Origin: CAVOKN01 sp963696505
GTDB taxonomy: Bacteria; Pseudomonadota; Gammaproteobacteria; Burkholderiales; Rhodocyclaceae
Direction: 5' to 3'
Assembly: GCA_963696505.1 (NCBI GenBank)
Contig: CAVOKN010000029.1
Location: 30,138-94,137, forward strand
Length of the DNA stretch: 64,000 bases
Shown in pieces: positions 31,426 to 44,648 of this stretch. The number at the start of each line of letters is the position of its first letter. The stretch's first letter is position 1. The notes under the pieces are model-generated. The model did not search any database and was not told where the DNA came from. It was given only the letters and a program-made list of their open reading frames with translations. Made by a program: the position numbers and the translations under genes.

Positions 31426-33414
31426 TCATGCGAAGCGGATGATCGCCTGATCCACCGCCAGGCTCTCGCCGGGCTTCGCCAGGATCTCGGCGACGACGGC
31501 GTCCTGCTGCGCCTTGAGCACGTTCTCCATCTTCATCGCCTCGATCACCGCCAGCTTCTCGCCCGCCTTGACCTCCTGTCCGGCCACCACGGAAATCTCG
31601 CTCAGCAGACCCGGCATGGGCGAAAGCAGGAAGCGCGACATGTCCGGCGGCGCCTTGTAGGGCATCTTCGCCAGCAGTTCCGCCGCGCGCAGCGTCACCA
31701 CCCGCACGTCGGCCTGGGTGCCCCAGTGGAACAGGCGGTAGACGAGGCCGCGGCGCTCCACCTGCATGCAGAACTCGACGCCGTTCATCCGACCGAAATA
31801 CAGCGGCTGGCCGAAGGTCCAGTTGGACAGGACTTCGTAGGTCTCTCCCTTGTAGTCCACCATGTGGCCGCCGGCGATGGCGTGCACCCGCACCGGATGC
31901 TGATCCGGTCCCATCAGCACCACGAAGTCCTCGCCGATGTCACGCTTGTGCCCCGGCATCTGGCCGGTGATGCGCGAGGCGCGGCCGAGATAGGCACTGT
32001 GGATGGCCGCCGCCACCGCGATCAGCATCGCCGGATCGTCGTGGGGCACGTCCTCGGGGTGGAAGCCCTTGGGATATTCCTCCGCGATGAGGCCGGTATT
32101 GAAGTTGCCGGAGATGAAGCGCGGATGCTGCATCAGCGCCGCCTGGAAGGCGATGTTGCTCGACACGCCGCGGATGCAGAAGCAGTTCAGCGCCTCGCGC
32201 ATGCGCTCGATGGCGCGGTCACGCGTCGCACCGTGGGTGATGAGCTTGGCGATCATCGAGTCGTAGTACATCGAGATCTCGCCGCCTTCATAGACGCCGG
32301 TATCCACCCGGACCACTCCGTCGTGCGCCTTGGGCGGCATGTACTTCACGAGGCGGCCGATGGAGGGCAGGAAATTGCGGAACGGGTCCTCCGCGTTGAT
32401 GCGGCATTCCATCGCCCAACCGTTCAACTTGATCTGATCCTGGGTGAAGGAGAGTTTCTCGCCGGCGGCCACGCGGATCATCTGCTCCACCAGATCGAGC
32501 CCGGTGATCATCTCGGTGACCGGGTGTTCGACCTGGAGCCGGGTGTTCATTTCCAGGAAGTAGAAGCTGCGGTCCTTGCCGACCACGAACTCGACGGTGC
32601 CCGCCGACTGGTACTTCACTGCCTTGGCGAGCGCCACCGCCTGCTCACCCATGGCCTTGCGCGTCGCCGCGTCGAGGAAGGGCGAGGGCGCCTCCTCGAT
32701 CACCTTCTGGTGGCGGCGCTGGATCGAGCACTCCCGCTCCCACAGATAGACGCAATTGTCGTGGCCGTCGCCCAGCAGCTGAATTTCGATGTGCCGCGGT
32801 TCCTCGATGAATTTCTCGATGAACACGCGGTCGTCGCCGAAGGCGGCCTTCGCCTCGTTGCGGCACGACTGGTAGCCCTCCCGCGCCTCGGCCTCGTTCC
32901 ACGCCACTCGCAAGCCCTTGCCACCGCCACCGGCGGAGGCCTTGATCATCACCGGGTAGCCGATGTCGGCGGCGATCTTCACCGCCTGCCCCGGGTCTTC
33001 GATGACGTCGGTGTAGCCGGGGATGGTGCTGACCTTGGCCGCCAGCGCCAGTTTCTTCGAGGCGATCTTGTCGCCCATGGCCTGGATCGCATGGACCTTG
33101 GGCCCAATGAAGACGATGCCCTCCTTCTCCAGTGCCTCGCAGAAGGCGGCGTTCTCGGACAGGAAGCCGTAGCCCGGGTGCACCGCTTCGGCGCCGGTCT
33201 CCTTGCAGGCCTGGATGATGCGGTCCATGCGCAGGTAGCTCTCGCGCGAGGGCGGCGGGCCAATCAGCACCGCCTCGTCGGCCAGATCCACGTGCATGGC
33301 GTCCTTGTCGGCCTCGGAATACACCGCCACGGTCTTGATGCCCATGCGGCGGGCGGTGCGAATGACGCGGCAGGCAATCTCGCCGCGGTTGGCAATCAGG
33401 ATCTTCTTGAACAT
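31426..33414 (-). CDS. pccA: Propionyl-CoA carboxylase alpha subunit (biotin carboxylase + biotin carrier)
   Basis: ATP-dependent carboxylation of biotin for propionyl-CoA carboxylase. 662 residues. The biotin-carboxylase domain starts FKKILIANRGEIACRVIRTA; the ATP-grasp Gly loop is IKASAGGGGKGLRVAW. The biotinyl domain at the C-terminus carries the target Lys in EAMKMENVL. Partner PccB is 94 bases upstream on the same strand. It is the last gene of the methylmalonyl-CoA operon that begins at mcm. Confidence 0.95.
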   Translation of the reverse strand: MFKKILIANRGEIACRVIRTARRMGIKTVAVYSEADKDAMHVDLADEAVLIGPPPSRESYLRMDRIIQACKETGAEAVHPGYGFLSENAAFCEALEKEGIVFIGPKVHAIQAMGDKIASKKLALAAKVSTIPGYTDVIEDPGQAVKIAADIGYPVMIKASAGGGGKGLRVAWNEAEAREGYQSCRNEAKAAFGDDRVFIEKFIEEPRHIEIQLLGDGHDNCVYLWERECSIQRRHQKVIEEAPSPFLDAATRKAMGEQAVALAKAVKYQSAGTVEFVVGKDRSFYFLEMNTRLQVEHPVTEMITGLDLVEQMIRVAAGEKLSFTQDQIKLNGWAMECRINAEDPFRNFLPSIGRLVKYMPPKAHDGVVRVDTGVYEGGEISMYYDSMIAKLITHGATRDRAIERMREALNCFCIRGVSSNIAFQAALMQHPRFISGNFNTGLIAEEYPKGFHPEDVPHDDPAMLIAVAAAIHSAYLGRASRITGQMPGHKRDIGEDFVVLMGPDQHPVRVHAIAGGHMVDYKGETYEVLSNWTFGQPLYFGRMNGVEFCMQVERRGLVYRLFHWGTQADVRVVTLRAAELLAKMPYKAPPDMSRFLLSPMPGLLSEISVVAGQEVKAGEKLAVIEAMKMENVLKAQQDAVVAEILAKPGESLAVDQAIIRFA

Positions 33415-33508
33415 GGGTCGGTCCTTCTAGTCGCAGACGCAGGGGCGCGCAGTCTTGCGGAGAAATGCGGCCATCTCCGCGCCGTCGCCGGCGTGCGTCA
33501 TCATTCTG

Positions 33509-35041
<1,533 letters not shown>

Positions 35042-35146
35042 TTTTTGGTTCTCCTGGTGTTGCCAATCCGGCGCAGCTTGCAGACTTGGTGTCGGGTCCG
35101 CTGCGCTTGACCCGACCTATGCAAAATCACTTTGCCCAGGCCGCAG

Positions 35147-35178
35147 GTCGGATCCAGCGCCGCAGGCGCGGATCCGAC
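35147..35178. repeat. Palindromic REP-like intergenic hairpin
   Basis: GTCGGATCC ... GGATCCGAC arms (9 bases, perfect) continue into GCGCC / GGCGC with one bulged A and a GCA loop. A second, weaker hairpin (GTCGGGTCC ... GACCCGAC) lies just upstream near 35090-35117. Both are typical of short palindromic repeats scattered between genes. They lie between mmdB and pccB and could also dampen read-through. Confidence 0.65.
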
Positions 35179-35189
35179 GTCCGGCGCGC

Positions 35190-36396
35190 CTACCTCAACA
35201 TCGCCACGTAAACCCCGGCGATGATGGCGGTGGTGATCACGCCGCTGATGTTCGCCCCCAGGGCGTGGGGCAGGATCATCGCCCCCGGCGAAGCTTCCGC
35301 CGCGATCTTCTGCACCACCTTGGCGGTGGTCGGCACGCAGCTCACACCCGCGATACCGATGATCGGGTTGTACTTGCCGCGATACCAGAAATACAGGATG
35401 TAGCCGCCGGCGAGGCCGCCCAGGGCGGAAATCAGCAGCGCCAGCATGCCCAGCAGCAGCAGCTTGAGCACCGTGGGATCGAGGATGGTGTTGGCCTCGC
35501 ACAGCACGCCCAGGGTGAGCCCGAGGAAGAAGGTGGCGCCGTAGAGAAAGGTGTCGCCCAGCAGCTTGGTGAGGGATTCGATGCCGCTCTCGCGCACCGC
35601 GACGCCAACGAACAGCGACAGGAACAGCGGTGCCGCCACCGGGAACAGCAGACACAGAACGGTGCACACGATGACCGCGAACATCAGCTTCTGTGCCCGG
35701 CTCACGCTGCGCCCCGGGTCGTGGGCCATGCTGATGCCGCGCAGCCGCTTGGGCACCAGCCATTTGATGAGATAGGGGTAGCCGCCGTAGGTCAGGCCGA
35801 GGTAAAGGTAGCCCACGACCGTGATCGGCACGAACAGGTGCCTGGCCAGCACCAGCGAGGCGAACAGCACCATCGGTCCGTCCGCGCCGCCGATCAGCGA
35901 CACGGAGGCCGCCTCGCGTTCGGTCAGCCCCAGGGCGACGGCGATGGGGAAAACGGCGAAGGTGCCCGCTTCCGCGAACAACGCAATGAACATGCTCTGG
36001 AAGGGCCGCGCCATCACGTAGCCCACGTCCAGCAGCACGCCTATGCCCATGAACACGAGACAGGCGATAAGGCCGTTGCTGAAGGTGAAGCGTGTAGATC
36101 GGCTGCAGCCAGTTGATCTGGAGCACGTCCATCAGCGCCACCGGATCGGACATCAGGGGATCGACGAACAGGGTGCCGACGCGGCCGCCCTCCAGGAACA
36201 TCACTCCGGCATTGACCGCCGCCATGCCCAGACCCATCGGGATCATCAGCAGCGGCTCCAGCACGTTGCGCGCGCCGAGATAGATCAGCGCGAAGCCGAG
36301 AAGGATGAGGAAGATGCGGCCGAACATGATCTTCGGCTCCGCCGCCGCCAGCGTGGCGATGCCCTGGAACAAATCGAGGAAATTCAGAGCTTCCAT
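35190..36396 (-). pseudogene. mmdB: Sodium-translocating decarboxylase beta subunit (MmdB/OadB), one frameshift
   Basis: Polytopic membrane subunit that would couple methylmalonyl-CoA decarboxylation to sodium export. The N-terminal part (MEALNFLDLFQGIATLAAAE to INWLQPIYTL) is in one frame and the rest (TFSNGLIACLVFMGIGVLLD to VYVAMLR) in another. They join at 36088-36090, where dropping one base (AA or the adjacent G on the plus strand) restores a protein of about 400 residues. Key blocks GADGPMVLFASLVLA and LPHALGANISGVITTAIIAG are intact. All other pump genes look whole, so a sequencing error is plausible. Confidence 0.88.
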
Positions 36397-36472
36397 GGCG
36401 CCGGTTTCCGCTGATTGGAGGGCGTGGGGCGCACCATGGGCGATCGGCGCGCACGGCGCGCCCTATGATCGA

Positions 36473-36847
36473 TCACGCGATGCTCACCAGGGGCTGGCCG
36501 CCTTCCACCGTGTCGCCGGGCTTGACGAGCACGCGGCTGACGGTGCCGGAGCGGCTGGCGATGACCGGTGTCTTCATCTTCATCGCTTCCATGAGGATCA
36601 GGCGGTCGCCCTGTTTGACGCTCTGCCCGACCTGCACGTCCACCAGCACTATGGTGCCGGCGAGTTGCGCCACTTCGTCGCCATCGGCGCTGGACGGCGC
36701 GGGCGCCGTCGCGGGCATGGTCGCAGGACGCATCGTGGGTGCGCTGACGGGCTGCAAGGGCGGCGCAACGACAGCGGGCCCTTCGGTGGTCTCCTCCACC
36801 GTCACGACGTATTCCCGGCCGTTCACGGTAACGCGGAACTGCCTCAT
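36473..36847 (-). CDS. mmdC: Biotin carrier subunit of methylmalonyl-CoA decarboxylase
   Basis: 124-residue biotin/lipoyl-attachment protein. A short N-terminal beta domain (MRQFRVTVNGREYVVTVEE), a Pro/Ala/Thr linker (about 30-55), then the biotinyl domain with target Lys in LMEAMKMKTPVIA. AAGGAGGA precedes ATG 36847, which overlaps the stop of the OadG-like gene by four bases. Linker length and position between OadG and MmdB match Na+-pump decarboxylases. Confidence 0.93.
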   Translation of the reverse strand: MRQFRVTVNGREYVVTVEETTEGPAVVAPPLQPVSAPTMRPATMPATAPAPSSADGDEVAQLAGTIVLVDVQVGQSVKQGDRLILMEAMKMKTPVIASRSGTVSRVLVKPGDTVEGGQPLVSIA

Positions 36848-37200
36848 GTCTCCTCCTTGTGGCGCTCGGGCGCCGCACGCCGCGGCGCGTGGGGCGTGTG
36901 GGATGCATGATGGGCGACGCGCCCCTCGGTGATCCAGGAGCGGCCGTAGCCGCCCGGGCCGATGTGCACCACGCGGTGCGGTCCGATCACCGCATACACC
37001 GCGGCAAAGACGGCGGCCACGTCCTCGTCTGGAATGCCCAGATCGACGGGGCAGACCCGGGCTTCGGGCAGTGCGGACCCCGCAGCGCGTTCGAGGCGTG
37101 CGGTAATGGCCACCAGCACCCGCACCATCAGCGCCACCAGCAGCGAAACCGCCACGGTGATACCGATCACCCACAGGGTCTTCAGCAGGACTGCGCTCAT
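36844..37200 (-). CDS. mmdD: OadG-family membrane anchor subunit (MmdD-like)
   Basis: 118 residues with one N-terminal membrane helix (LLKTLWVIGITVAVSLLVALMV begins at about residue 5; longer than 20 residues in total) and a hydrophilic tail. Such gamma/delta subunits hold the carboxyltransferase on the beta subunit. The tail has a divergent middle (VAAVFAAVYAVIGPHRVVHI) and a His/Arg-rich end (HHASHTPHAPRRAAPERHKE) that may bind metal. It sits 7 bases after mmdA and overlaps mmdC. Confidence 0.88.
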   Translation of the reverse strand: MSAVLLKTLWVIGITVAVSLLVALMVRVLVAITARLERAAGSALPEARVCPVDLGIPDEDVAAVFAAVYAVIGPHRVVHIGPGGYGRSWITEGRVAHHASHTPHAPRRAAPERHKEET

Positions 37201-37207
37201 CGCCGCC

Positions 37208-38761
37208 TCAAAGGGGAATGTTGCCGTGCTTCTTCGCCGGGCGCATCTCGCGCTTGGGCAGCGTCTTGCGCAGCGCCAGCGCCAGCATCCAGCGCGTATC
37301 TCGCGGCTCGATGACGTCGGTGATGTAGCCGCGCGCCGCCGAGAGGTAGGGCGTGGCGAACTCGTCGCGGTATTTCTGCGCCAGTTCCGCCGTCTTGGCC
37401 TTGCGGTCCTCCGCCTTCTCCAGCTCCTTGCGGTAGAGGATGTTCACCGCGCCCTCGGCACCCATCACTGCGATCTCGGCGCCGGGCCAGGCGAACACCA
37501 TGTCGGCACCCATTTCCTGGCTGCACATGGCGAGATAGGAGCCGCCGTAGGCCTTGCGCAGGATCACCGTGAGTTTGGGCGTGGTGCAGGAGGCATAGGA
37601 GTGCAGCATCTTGGCACCGTGGCGGATGATGCCGCCGCGCTCCTGCTCCACCCCCGGCAGGAAGCCGGGCACATCGACCAGCGTCACCAGCGGAATGTTG
37701 AACACGTTGCAGAAGCGGATGAAGCGCGCCGCCTTGTCGGCGGCGTTCATGTCCAGCGCGCCCGCCATGTAGGCCGGCTGGTTGGCGACGATGCCCGTCA
37801 CCACCCCGGCGATGCGGGCGAAGCCGACGATGATGTTGCGCGCGAAGCCGGCGTGCACCTCCAGCAGCACGCCCTGGTCCACCAGGCGACGGATGATCGC
37901 CTGCATGTCCAGCGGCTCGCCGGAATCGTCGGGGATCAGCGCCTCGATGCCCTCGTCCGGCTCCTCGGATATGTCGAGGTCGAGGTAGTGGGGCGGATCC
38001 TCGGTATTGTTGGCCGGCAGGTAGGAAAGCAGGCTCTGCACCAGCGCAATTGCATGGTGGTCGCTGTCGGCGACGAAATGCACGTTACCGCTCACCGTGG
38101 CGTGCATCTCGGCGCCACCGACCTCGTCCATGCTGACGAAGCGCCCGGTCACCGCCTTGATCACTTCCGGGCCGGTGATGAACATCTGGGCGTTGTCGCG
38201 ACGCATGATGATGAAGTCCATCAGCGCCGGCGAGTAGGACGCGCCGCCGGCGCAGGGCCCCAGAATCACGGCGATCTGCGGAATCAGCCCCGAAGCCATC
38301 ACGTTGGCGTAGAACACCTCGCCGTAGCCGGAGAGGGCATCGACCCCCTCCTGGATGCGTGCGCCGCCGGAGTCCTTGAACGCCACCAGGGGCAGACCGG
38401 TCTTCATGGCGTACTGCATGAGCTGCACGATCTTGCGCGCGTGGGCCTTGCCCAGCGTCCCCGCCGCCACCGTGAAGTCCTGGCTGAAGGCAGCGACGTG
38501 TATGTCCCCGACGTAGCCGGTGCCGGTGATCACGCCGTCTGCCGCCAGCGGCTTGCCGTCCATCCCGAAGTGGCGCGCAGTGTGCTGCACATGGGCGCCG
38601 AACTCCTGAAAGGTGCCGGGCCGAAACAGCATTTCCAGCCGCTCCCGCGCCGTCAGCATGCCCTTGGCGCGCTGCGCCGCCAGCTTGTCGGCGCCGCCTC
38701 CTGCCTCGATTTCGCTGCGCCGGCGCCGCAGCGCCTCGACCGATTCCCGTTTTATCGCCAT
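37208..38761 (-). CDS. mmdA: Methylmalonyl-CoA decarboxylase alpha subunit (carboxyltransferase)
   Basis: 517-residue carboxyltransferase of the acetyl/propionyl-CoA carboxylase beta fold. [59 protein letters not shown] and VDVPGFLPGVEQERGGIIRH are present. Grouping with OadG-, biotin-carrier and OadB-like genes points to the decarboxylase pump, not to a second PCC. It follows meaB after 33 bases. Substrate assignment is inferred from mcm and meaB upstream. Confidence 0.9.
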   Translation of the reverse strand: MAIKRESVEALRRRRSEIEAGGGADKLAAQRAKGMLTARERLEMLFRPGTFQEFGAHVQHTARHFGMDGKPLAADGVITGTGYVGDIHVAAFSQDFTVAAGTLGKAHARKIVQLMQYAMKTGLPLVAFKDSGGARIQEGVDALSGYGEVFYANVMASGLIPQIAVILGPCAGGASYSPALMDFIIMRRDNAQMFITGPEVIKAVTGRFVSMDEVGGAEMHATVSGNVHFVADSDHHAIALVQSLLSYLPANNTEDPPHYLDLDISEEPDEGIEALIPDDSGEPLDMQAIIRRLVDQGVLLEVHAGFARNIIVGFARIAGVVTGIVANQPAYMAGALDMNAADKAARFIRFCNVFNIPLVTLVDVPGFLPGVEQERGGIIRHGAKMLHSYASCTTPKLTVILRKAYGGSYLAMCSQEMGADMVFAWPGAEIAVMGAEGAVNILYRKELEKAEDRKAKTAELAQKYRDEFATPYLSAARGYITDVIEPRDTRWMLALALRKTLPKREMRPAKKHGNIPL

Positions 38762-38794
38762 CCTCCCCTCCCTCGATGCCGCTGTGGACGCGGT

Positions 38795-39784
38795 TCAACC
38801 TTCGTGAAGATAGCTCAATAAGCGCTGCGCCGCAGCCGCCGGCGTTTCCGTCCCGGCTTCGACCGCGCGCCGCGTACCCTCCAGTTCGGCGCGCACCCGC
38901 GGATGTTCGCGGAAGCGCTGCTGCAGGCCGGCATCGATCAGCGCCGCCATCCACGCCAGGGCCTGGTGCCGACGCTTGGCGTCGAAGTCGCCGCGCCCGG
39001 CCATGATCTCGCGGAAGCGCTCGACGTCTCCCCAGAATTCTGCAATGCCTTCATCCTTCAGGGCGCTGACGCAGTGCACCGTCGGCTGCCAAGGCGCCTG
39101 CGCCGGATGCAGCAGGGCGAGCGCGCTGCGCACCTGCGAGCGTGTGCGCGCCGTGGCGTGGACGTCGCTGTCGGCCTTGTTGATCACCAGCAGGTCGGCC
39201 AGCTCCATGATGCCGCGCTTGATGGCCTGCAGCTCGTCGCCCGCATTGGGCAGCAGCATCAGGACGAAGGCATCGACCATCCCCGCCACTGCCGTCTCGG
39301 ACTGGCCCACGCCCACGGTCTCGACGATGACGACGTCGAAACCGGCCGCTTCGCACACCAGCATGCCCTCCCGCGTCATCGCCGCCACGCCACCCAGCGA
39401 GCCACTGGTGGGGGAAGGCCGGATGAAGGCCGACAGGTTCTGCGACAGGCGCTCCATGCGCGTCTTGTCGCCGAGGATGGAACCGCCGGAGACGGTACTC
39501 GAAGGATCCACCGCCAGCACCGCCACCCGATGGCCCTTGCCGATGAGGTGCAGGCCCAGCGCCTCGATGAAGGTGGACTTGCCCACCCCCGGCACGCCCG
39601 AGATGCCGACCCGCATCGCCTTGCCGCTGTGGGGCAGCAGTTGCCCGAGCAGGCGCTGGGCGCGGCTGCGGTGGTCGGCGCGGGACGATTCCAGCAGGGT
39701 GATGGTCTTGGCCAGCGCGCGCCGCTCGCCGCGCAGCACGCCTTCCAGCAGGGCGGTGTCGGCGAATTCGGGTTCGCGCTGCAT
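38795..39784 (-). CDS. meaB: Methylmalonyl-CoA mutase-associated GTPase MeaB
   Basis: G3E-type GTPase that protects and reloads the B12 mutase. 329 residues. Walker A GISGVPGVGKSTFIE (about residue 57-71), LAVDPSSTVSGGSILGDKTR, VETVGVGQSE and the NKAD specificity motif (LVINKADSDVH) are present. It lies between mcm and mmdA on the same strand, as expected for a mutase chaperone. Confidence 0.96.
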   Translation of the reverse strand: MQREPEFADTALLEGVLRGERRALAKTITLLESSRADHRSRAQRLLGQLLPHSGKAMRVGISGVPGVGKSTFIEALGLHLIGKGHRVAVLAVDPSSTVSGGSILGDKTRMERLSQNLSAFIRPSPTSGSLGGVAAMTREGMLVCEAAGFDVVIVETVGVGQSETAVAGMVDAFVLMLLPNAGDELQAIKRGIMELADLLVINKADSDVHATARTRSQVRSALALLHPAQAPWQPTVHCVSALKDEGIAEFWGDVERFREIMAGRGDFDAKRRHQALAWMAALIDAGLQQRFREHPRVRAELEGTRRAVEAGTETPAAAAQRLLSYLHEG

Positions 39785-39831
39785 GGGGGTCAGAGGCCGT
39801 TACCGCTGAGGTGCGGGAGCGACTCGACGCA

Positions 39832-39893
39832 GGGTGCGCCGTGCGCACCGATCCAGGGCCACGAATGGTGCGCGCGGCGCACCCTACGGGCTA
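39832..39893. repeat. Imperfect inverted intergenic repeat between mcm and meaB
   Basis: Arms AGGGTGCGCCGTGCGCACC (39832-39850) and GGTGCGCGCGGCGCACCCT (39875-39893) pair with one mismatch in 19. Sequence of the same GCGCAC/GCGCGCC type recurs at about 36428-36465 between mmdB and mmdC. These look like dispersed intergenic palindromes inside the operon. Confidence 0.65.
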
Positions 39894-39926
39894 CGAAACT
39901 GCTGCAGGCGAGTGAAACCATTCCGC

Positions 39927-42092
<2,166 letters not shown>

Positions 42093-42170
42093 GATCGATC
42101 CTTTCGTTCGGGCCAGCGGCGGGAGAGGGCAAGACAGTTTCCCTCGCCACCGAGGCTTAGGCAAGCGGGC

Positions 42171-42199
42171 TTGACAGCGCGAAAGGCGGATAATAGTGT
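42171..42199 (+). promoter_or_regulatory. Candidate promoter for the GntR-family gene
   Basis: TTGACA (42171-42176) with a 17-base spacer to TAGTGT (42194-42199), which keeps TA...T of the -10. The gene starts at 42250. The palindrome 42200-42215 lies right at the expected transcription start, as for autorepression. Confidence 0.5.
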
Positions 42200-42219
42200 A
42201 TTCATAATTATGAATGCAA
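42190..42219 (-). promoter_or_regulatory. Candidate promoter for mcm operon
   Basis: On the minus strand TTGCAT (42219-42214) and TATTAT (42195-42190) are 18 bases apart; TATTAT differs from the -10 consensus at one position. The 16-bp palindrome fills most of the spacer, so a bound repressor would block polymerase. It drives mcm through pccA. Confidence 0.55.
42200..42215. promoter_or_regulatory. Perfect 16-bp palindrome, probable GntR operator
   Basis: ATTCATAATTATGAAT is identical to its reverse complement. It is AT-rich in a GC-rich background, lies in the intergenic region between mcm and the GntR/FadR-type gene, and overlaps both candidate promoters. GntR-family dimers bind short palindromes of this size, so it is the likely site of the neighbouring regulator (inference). 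Confidence 0.7.
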
Positions 42220-42249
42220 TACGACCCGCGCCAGCGGGTGCCGGATGAC

Positions 42250-42951
42250 ATGAAAACCGCTTCGATCGCCCCCGCCGCCCTCTACGAGGAAGTGGCCGAG
42301 AGGCTGCGCAGCCGCATATTCGCCCACGAGTTCCAGCCCGGCGCCTGGATCGACGAGCAGGCACTGGCCGAGGAATACGGCATCTCGCGCACGCCGCTGC
42401 GCGAGGCGCTCAAGGTGCTCGCCGCAGAGGGTCTGGTCACCCTCAAGCCGCGCCGCGGCTGCTACGTCACCGAACTCACCGAGCGCGATCTGGACGAGAT
42501 CTTCCCGGTGCTGGCGCTGCTGGAAGGCCGCTGCGCCTACGAGGCGGCACAGAAGACGACCGAGGCCGATCTGAAGCGCCTGGAAAAGCTGCACGAGGAT
42601 CTGGAGAAGCACGCCGCTCGCGGCGACATCGCGCGCTTCTTCGAAACCAACCAGAGCTTCCATCGCGCGGTGCAAGACCTTGCCGGCAACCGCTGGCTGA
42701 CCCAGTTGATCGCCGACATGCGCAAGGTGCTCAAACTCACGCGCCACCAATCGCTGCGCCTTGAAGGCCGCATCGAGCAGTCCCTCAAGGAACACCGCGC
42801 CATCCTGGCGGCATTGCGCCGCGGCGACGCCGAGCGCGCCGAACAGCGCATGCGCGAGCATCTGCTCTCCGGGCGCGCCGCCATCGCCGAGCTGTCGACG
42901 CTGACTTTGGATACGCCCGCCGAGCCGCGGCGACGGCGCAGCGCGGCGTGA
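42250..42951 (+). CDS. GntR family (FadR/FCD type) transcriptional regulator
   Basis: 233-residue repressor-like protein. N-terminal winged helix: [61 protein letters not shown]-terminal FCD all-helical ligand domain (about 90-225) with [10 protein letters not shown], the metal or ligand Asp/His set around [14 protein letters not shown], and [20 protein letters not shown]. It starts at ATG 42250; an in-frame ATG at 42214 lies within the palindrome. It is divergent from mcm and probably controls the propionyl/methylmalonyl-CoA operon. Confidence 0.93.
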   Translation: MKTASIAPAALYEEVAERLRSRIFAHEFQPGAWIDEQALAEEYGISRTPLREALKVLAAEGLVTLKPRRGCYVTELTERDLDEIFPVLALLEGRCAYEAAQKTTEADLKRLEKLHEDLEKHAARGDIARFFETNQSFHRAVQDLAGNRWLTQLIADMRKVLKLTRHQSLRLEGRIEQSLKEHRAILAALRRGDAERAEQRMREHLLSGRAAIAELSTLTLDTPAEPRRRRSAA

Positions 42952-43059
42952 TTGGCCCGATCGCCCATGCGAGCGTCGTCTGCCCCCAGCCTTCCCTCGC
43001 AAGCGCTGGGCTGGGGTGGGGGCGTTCGGCGGTTGAGATCGCACCCGTGAGCTGAACCC

Positions 43060-43842
43060 ATGTCAGGCGAAATCCTCTCCACCCGCGATGGCGCCGTCGC
43101 CACCGTCACGCTGCACAATCCCGACAAGCTCAACGCCCTCAACGCCCACATGTGGCGCGAGCTGCGCCGCGTCATGGAGGCGATCGACGCCGACGATGAA
43201 CTGCGCTGCGTGCTGCTCCAGGGCAGCGCCGAGCATTTCGCCGCCGGCGGCGACATCCACGAGTTTGCCACCGTGCGCGACACCTACGAGCGCGCGCTCA
43301 TCTACCACGACAAATGGGTGGCCGGCGCGCTTCAATCCATCGCCCGCTGCCGCCACCCGGTGGTGGCGATGATCCGCGGCAACTGCATCGGCGGCGGCCT
43401 GGAGATCGCCTGCGCCTGCGACCTGCGCATCGCCGCGAAAGGCGCACGCTTCGGCGTGCCCATCAACCGCCTCGGCTTCGCCATCGCCCACGGCGAGCTT
43501 CGCGACCTGCTGCGCGTCGTCAATCCCGCGCTGGCGCTGGAACTGTTGCTGGAAGGGCGCATCCTCGACGCCGCCGAGGCCGCCGCCAAGGGACTCGTCA
43601 CCCGCATCGTCGCCGACGACACCCTGGAACACGAAGCCCAGGCCACGGTGCGGCGCATCGCCGCCGGCGCGCCGCTGGTCGCCCGCCTGCACAAGAAGCT
43701 GGTGCGCCGCCTCGCGGTGGACGCCGCGCCGCTGAGCGAAGCCGAGGTGCATGAGAACTTCGCCTACCTCGACAGCGAGGACTACCACATCGGCCGCGAA
43801 GCCTTCCTGGCGCGGGCCAAGCCGGAGTTCATGGGGCGCTGA
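43060..43842 (+). CDS. Enoyl-CoA hydratase/isomerase family protein
   Basis: 260-residue crotonase-fold protein. Oxyanion-hole segments EHFAAGGDIHEFA and IRGNCIGGGLEIACACDLRI are conserved, followed by FGVPINRLGFAIAHGE. The active-site Glu positions of classical hydratases are not obvious, so the substrate and reaction are uncertain. It lies 108 bases after the GntR gene on the same strand and may act on CoA esters in the same metabolic setting. Confidence 0.9.
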   Translation: MSGEILSTRDGAVATVTLHNPDKLNALNAHMWRELRRVMEAIDADDELRCVLLQGSAEHFAAGGDIHEFATVRDTYERALIYHDKWVAGALQSIARCRHPVVAMIRGNCIGGGLEIACACDLRIAAKGARFGVPINRLGFAIAHGELRDLLRVVNPALALELLLEGRILDAAEAAAKGLVTRIVADDTLEHEAQATVRRIAAGAPLVARLHKKLVRRLAVDAAPLSEAEVHENFAYLDSEDYHIGREAFLARAKPEFMGR

Positions 43843-44009
43843 GGCGCGGCAACCGCCGATCGGGAAAGTCAGCCGCCGCAGACCGGCGGCCTCAGGAATC
43901 CTGATTTGCCGAGTGCAACGGCGGCCATCAGCAGGCACAATCACCCCGCCACGGCGGAGCCAAGTTCCGCCACCTTCGCAACACCAACAACCCCGAGAGG
44001 AGATGAACC

Positions 44010-44648
44010 ATGAGCCAACCCACCGTTTACGGCGATGCCATCAGCACCTACGTCCGTTCCGTCCGCCTTGCCCTTGAGGAAAAGGGGGTCGCGCACGCCC
44101 TCGTCAGCGTCGACCTGGTCAAGGGTCAGCATAAGGGAGAGGAACATCTGGCCCGCCATCCCTGGGGAAAGATGCCCGCCTTCGAGCATGACGGCAACGC
44201 CTTCTACGAGGCGTCGGCGATCCTGCGCTACATCGACGAGGTGTTTCCGGGGCCGGCGTTGATGCCGTCCACACCCGCCGACCGCGCCCGTGTGAATCAG
44301 GTGATGAGCATCAACGACAGCTATGGATATCCGGCGTCGATCACCAACATCTTCATTCCCCGCGTGCTGGTCCCCGCACTCGGCGGCCAGACCGACGAGG
44401 CACAAGTGGAGTCCGCCAAACCGCAGGCGGCCTTGTTCCTCAGGGAGATCGAGCGGCTGCTGGGCGGGGCCAACTTCTTCGGCGGCGCGACGGTGAGCCT
44501 CGCCGACCTGCACCTGCTGCCGGTACTGACCTACCTCAGCGCCACCCCGGAAGGCCAGGCCATGCTCGCAAAAACGCCCAACATCACCGCCTGGATGAAC
44601 CGCATGAACCAGCGCAAGAGCGTACAGTCCGTGATGCCAGCCGCCTGA
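44010..44648 (+). CDS. Glutathione S-transferase family protein
   Basis: 212-residue cytosolic GST. The N-terminal thioredoxin-like domain (VYGDAISTYVRSVRLALEEK, HPWGKMPAFEHDG, FYEASAILRYIDEVFPGPAL) and a C-terminal helical domain with SLADLHLLPVLTYLSATPEG are present. AGAGGAG precedes the ATG. Substrate unknown. It is the last ordinary core-type gene; the accessory region starts after its stop. Confidence 0.93.
   Translation: MSQPTVYGDAISTYVRSVRLALEEKGVAHALVSVDLVKGQHKGEEHLARHPWGKMPAFEHDGNAFYEASAILRYIDEVFPGPALMPSTPADRARVNQVMSINDSYGYPASITNIFIPRVLVPALGGQTDEAQVESAKPQAALFLREIERLLGGANFFGGATVSLADLHLLPVLTYLSATPEGQAMLAKTPNITAWMNRMNQRKSVQSVMPAA

Noticed and set aside
35190..36396. Programmed frameshift in the decarboxylase beta subunit
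   Set aside because: No slippery heptamer or downstream structure of the known type was seen, and the family is not known to use recoding. A one-base error or mutation explains it.
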